NCBI GenBank assembly: GCA_003161195.1
Contig: PMOV01000295.1
Span: forward strand, 2,267-16,715
Direction: 5' to 3'
Origin: Acidobacteriota bacterium
GTDB lineage: Bacteria; Acidobacteriota; Terriglobia; Acidiferrales; UBA7541
Length of the DNA stretch: 14,449 bases
A model generated the notes under the pieces. It worked only from the letters and a program-made list of their open reading frames with translations, did not search any database and had not been told where the DNA came from. Shown piece by piece: positions 12,628 to 14,449 of this stretch (positions are counted from its first letter, which is position 1; each line of letters starts with the position of its first letter). The position numbers and the translations under genes are program-made.

Positions 12628-14449
12628 TTATTGCAAGCCCTCCACCACGTACAGAATTCCCAAATCTCTGGTCGTGCTATAGGCGTAGGTCTTGCTGCGT
12701 TCCGCATAAGCCAGGCGGATCTGCATGCGCGATCCGGTTTTTTCGCTCAATTCGATGGTTTGCAATAAGGTGCGCTTGCCGGTGGCCACCTCGACGCGGT
12801 AGACGTGCGCCGCCCAGGCGGTGGTGGAATACACGATCAAGGCTTGCCCGTCATCTGTCCACCGCTGGATCTGATCCTGGGGCTGAATTCCCGAAATTGT
12901 TTGTACCTTTTCTGTTTGCCGATCGAAGACTACGTACTCCTCCGCAGCATTGCGTCCCGCGACGCGGTTGCCGTCGCCCGCGACGGCAACGCCAAGAAAA
13001 CCTGCCGGGCCTAATGCTTGCGGCTTGCCGCCTTCGGTGTCCATGACGAAGGTGCGAGTAGGCTGACCCTCCGGTGCGCCGGTCAGCAACAAGTGCTTGC
13101 CGTCCGGAAACCAGGCGAGGCCGACGCGAAGATTTGTGATATCGCCGAGCGATAGTCGACGGCTCTCTCCCGCGCCCACGGGGTTCAAAGCAACCTGCGG
13201 CGGCCGAGAGGGAAGCTCGGTAGCCACGATGGCGCCATCGGGGGAAAACTTTCCGCCTCCACCAGGTCCCAGCGCTACAGGCGCGGAGCCATCCATCTTG
13301 CGGTAGCCATCGATATAGAGCGGCCCGGCGGGCCCGCCCCATTCGAGAAATGTAATGGCCTTACCGTCAGGCGTTATGTCTGCGATGGCCGAGCCGTCAA
13401 ACCACTCGAGCCCGCGACGCTCCTTTCCGGTTGCCGGGTCAATACCGGCAATGTCGGATTGCTGCCGTTCGTTGAGAAGGAGCACGCGGCCGTCCGGAGC
13501 GATGTCCAGGATGCGCGTGCCGAGCGGATTGGTAAGAACCGATCGCACCTTTCCCGCGAGGGTCACAGCGTAGATCTGACGATCCGCGCCCATGTCGCTG
13601 GCGGTGAACCAAATCTCGTTGCCCTTAGCCGACCATGCCAGCCCCTGGACGGTGGAGAATTCCTGTGTCAACTGACGGTGGTGGCCGGCGTCATCGACGA
13701 CGGAAACCCATCCGCGATCATCGCCGTAAATAGGATGCTCGAGGAAGGCGACCTCTTTACCCGAGTGGGAGACGCGAAGGTAATCCATGTAGCCGGAGCC
13801 GGTATAAAGCACTTTGCCCGCGGGATATTCGAGTTGCACTTTCCGGTCGATCTCGTGCACTAAGGCCAGGGTGATTCCGTCCGGCGCGTAGTCTGCCGCC
13901 AGGACATTTTTCTCTTGCGCGCGGGGAGTGCCGCCGACCATCTGGGCTTCGGCCATGGTGCCCGTCACGAACCACGCGTTGTAGACCGGATCGACGTCGA
14001 TTTCCATCGGTCCGCTGGGGGAGAGGGCGAGAAGAACGGCGCTGGGCAGGTCCACTTTGGAGGATTGCGGAAACTCTTTGCGCACGGTGAAAATCTGCAG
14101 AGGATCATTGTTCCACTGGGCGCTGTAGACGACGGTCTGGCCATCGCGGGCAAAACGGGCGTTGGAGATATAGCCCTGCTGGTAGGTGAGCCGGGTGTAC
14201 TTGAGCATTGGGCGGGCGGAAGCGGAATGCCAGACGAACCAGGCAGCGGCGAGCAGCAACGCGGCAGCAAAGGCCGCTACCCAGGGAAGCCACGCCCGCG
14301 CGAGCGTGGTATTCGGGGGCGGTGGCTGTGGTTGCAGCTCAGGTTGCGGCCCACTCTTCACGGGCGACGTTCCGCTGAGCGATTCGATGGCGAAAGCCAG
14401 ATCGCTGGCGGATTGAAATCGCCGCTCGGCATTCTTTTCGAGGCAGCGG
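12628..14449 (-). CDS. Ser/Thr protein kinase with PD40 beta-propeller sensor (5' end outside window)
   Basis: The visible 606 residues are the C-terminal part of a membrane Ser/Thr kinase. The frame is open to the window edge. The first residues, RCLEKNAERRFQSASDLAFA, are the typical last helix of the Hanks-type kinase domain, so the catalytic part lies beyond 14449. A Pro/Gln-rich juxtamembrane linker follows. Then comes one transmembrane helix of about 24 residues (WLPWVAAFAAALLLAAAWFV). The rest is a large extracytoplasmic WD40-like/PD40 (TolB-type) propeller with repeated FSPDG, APDG, TPDGK and WFPDGKHLLLTG blades. Such kinases are strongly expanded in Acidobacteriota; the propeller is presumed to sense an unknown signal and the kinase to phosphorylate cytoplasmic targets. 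A GTG at 14361 could be misread as the start, but the kinase tail upstream shows the gene continues. The stop is TAA at 12630-12628. Confidence 0.9.
   Translation of the reverse strand, partial: RCLEKNAERRFQSASDLAFAIESLSGTSPVKSGPQPELQPQPPPPNTTLARAWLPWVAAFAAALLLAAAWFVWHSASARPMLKYTRLTYQQGYISNARFARDGQTVVYSAQWNNDPLQIFTVRKEFPQSSKVDLPSAVLLALSPSGPMEIDVDPVYNAWFVTGTMAEAQMVGGTPRAQEKNVLAADYAPDGITLALVHEIDRKVQLEYPAGKVLYTGSGYMDYLRVSHSGKEVAFLEHPIYGDDRGWVSVVDDAGHHRQLTQEFSTVQGLAWSAKGNEIWFTASDMGADRQIYAVTLAGKVRSVLTNPLGTRILDIAPDGRVLLLNERQQSDIAGIDPATGKERRGLEWFDGSAIADITPDGKAITFLEWGGPAGPLYIDGYRKMDGSAPVALGPGGGGKFSPDGAIVATELPSRPPQVALNPVGAGESRRLSLGDITNLRVGLAWFPDGKHLLLTGAPEGQPTRTFVMDTEGGKPQALGPAGFLGVAVAGDGNRVAGRNAAEEYVVFDRQTEKVQTISGIQPQDQIQRWTDDGQALIVYSTTAWAAHVYRVEVATGKRTLLQTIELSEKTGSRMQIRLAYAERSKTYAYSTTRDLGILYVVEGLQ

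Noticed and set aside
12456..13046. 196-residue plus-strand frame
   Set aside because: Its first part is repeat DNA read as protein and the rest is antisense to the PD40 propeller coding region.
14359..14361. GTG as the start of the PD40 protein
   Set aside because: The frame continues upstream with a clear kinase-domain C-terminal helix, so the gene extends beyond the window.

Overview
The window looks like a piece of a GC-rich soil bacterial chromosome, most likely from the phylum Acidobacteriota. This is an inference. It rests on a membrane Ser/Thr kinase with a PD40 beta-propeller sensor, a secreted protein with a VirB10-like fold and a short C-terminal domain, and palindromic intergenic repeats of types I associate with that phylum. 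No plasmid, phage, transposase, CRISPR or tRNA/rRNA signal was seen.

Layout. At 1-1425 a circularly permuted ATP-grasp enzyme starts on a 4-nt overlap with the apparent last codons of an upstream gene. It is followed by a secreted LprI-type (DUF1311) protein (1616-2074) and an M29-like aminopeptidase (2190-3215). After an empty 430-nt gap come three minus-strand genes: a secreted VirB10-like protein (3648-4613), a two-domain zinc-ribbon protein (5033-5332) and ribosomal protein bS21 (rpsU, 5541-5738). A divergent intergenic region separates rpsU from glgC (6120-7358). Next to glgC lies a decayed vapC toxin gene (7373-7770, minus). It is followed by an FkbM-type methyltransferase (7859-8656) and enolase (eno, 8711-10030), each preceded by an extended -10 promoter candidate. 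A two-gene unit follows: a thioredoxin-fold [2Fe-2S] ferredoxin and a GNAT acetyltransferase (10165-11057). A 666-nt non-coding stretch with direct and inverted repeats leads to a NimA/PNPOx-like flavin-binding protein (11724-12386), then another repeat cluster. The window ends inside a Ser/Thr protein kinase with a PD40 propeller domain (12628 to beyond 14449, minus).

Function. Most of the region is housekeeping: glycogen synthesis (GlgC), glycolysis (enolase) and translation (bS21). These are interleaved with small envelope, redox and regulatory genes. There is no single large operon; only ferredoxin-GNAT is clearly co-transcribed.

The best-supported unusual item is the vapC pseudogene. 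Restoring one A in an A-run on the minus strand rebuilds a full-length PIN protein, yet the active-site DTN block is deleted and another acidic site is Pro. I did not find a convincing new multi-gene system. The most open functional questions are the ATP-grasp ligase, the ferredoxin-GNAT pair and the VirB10-like secreted protein.
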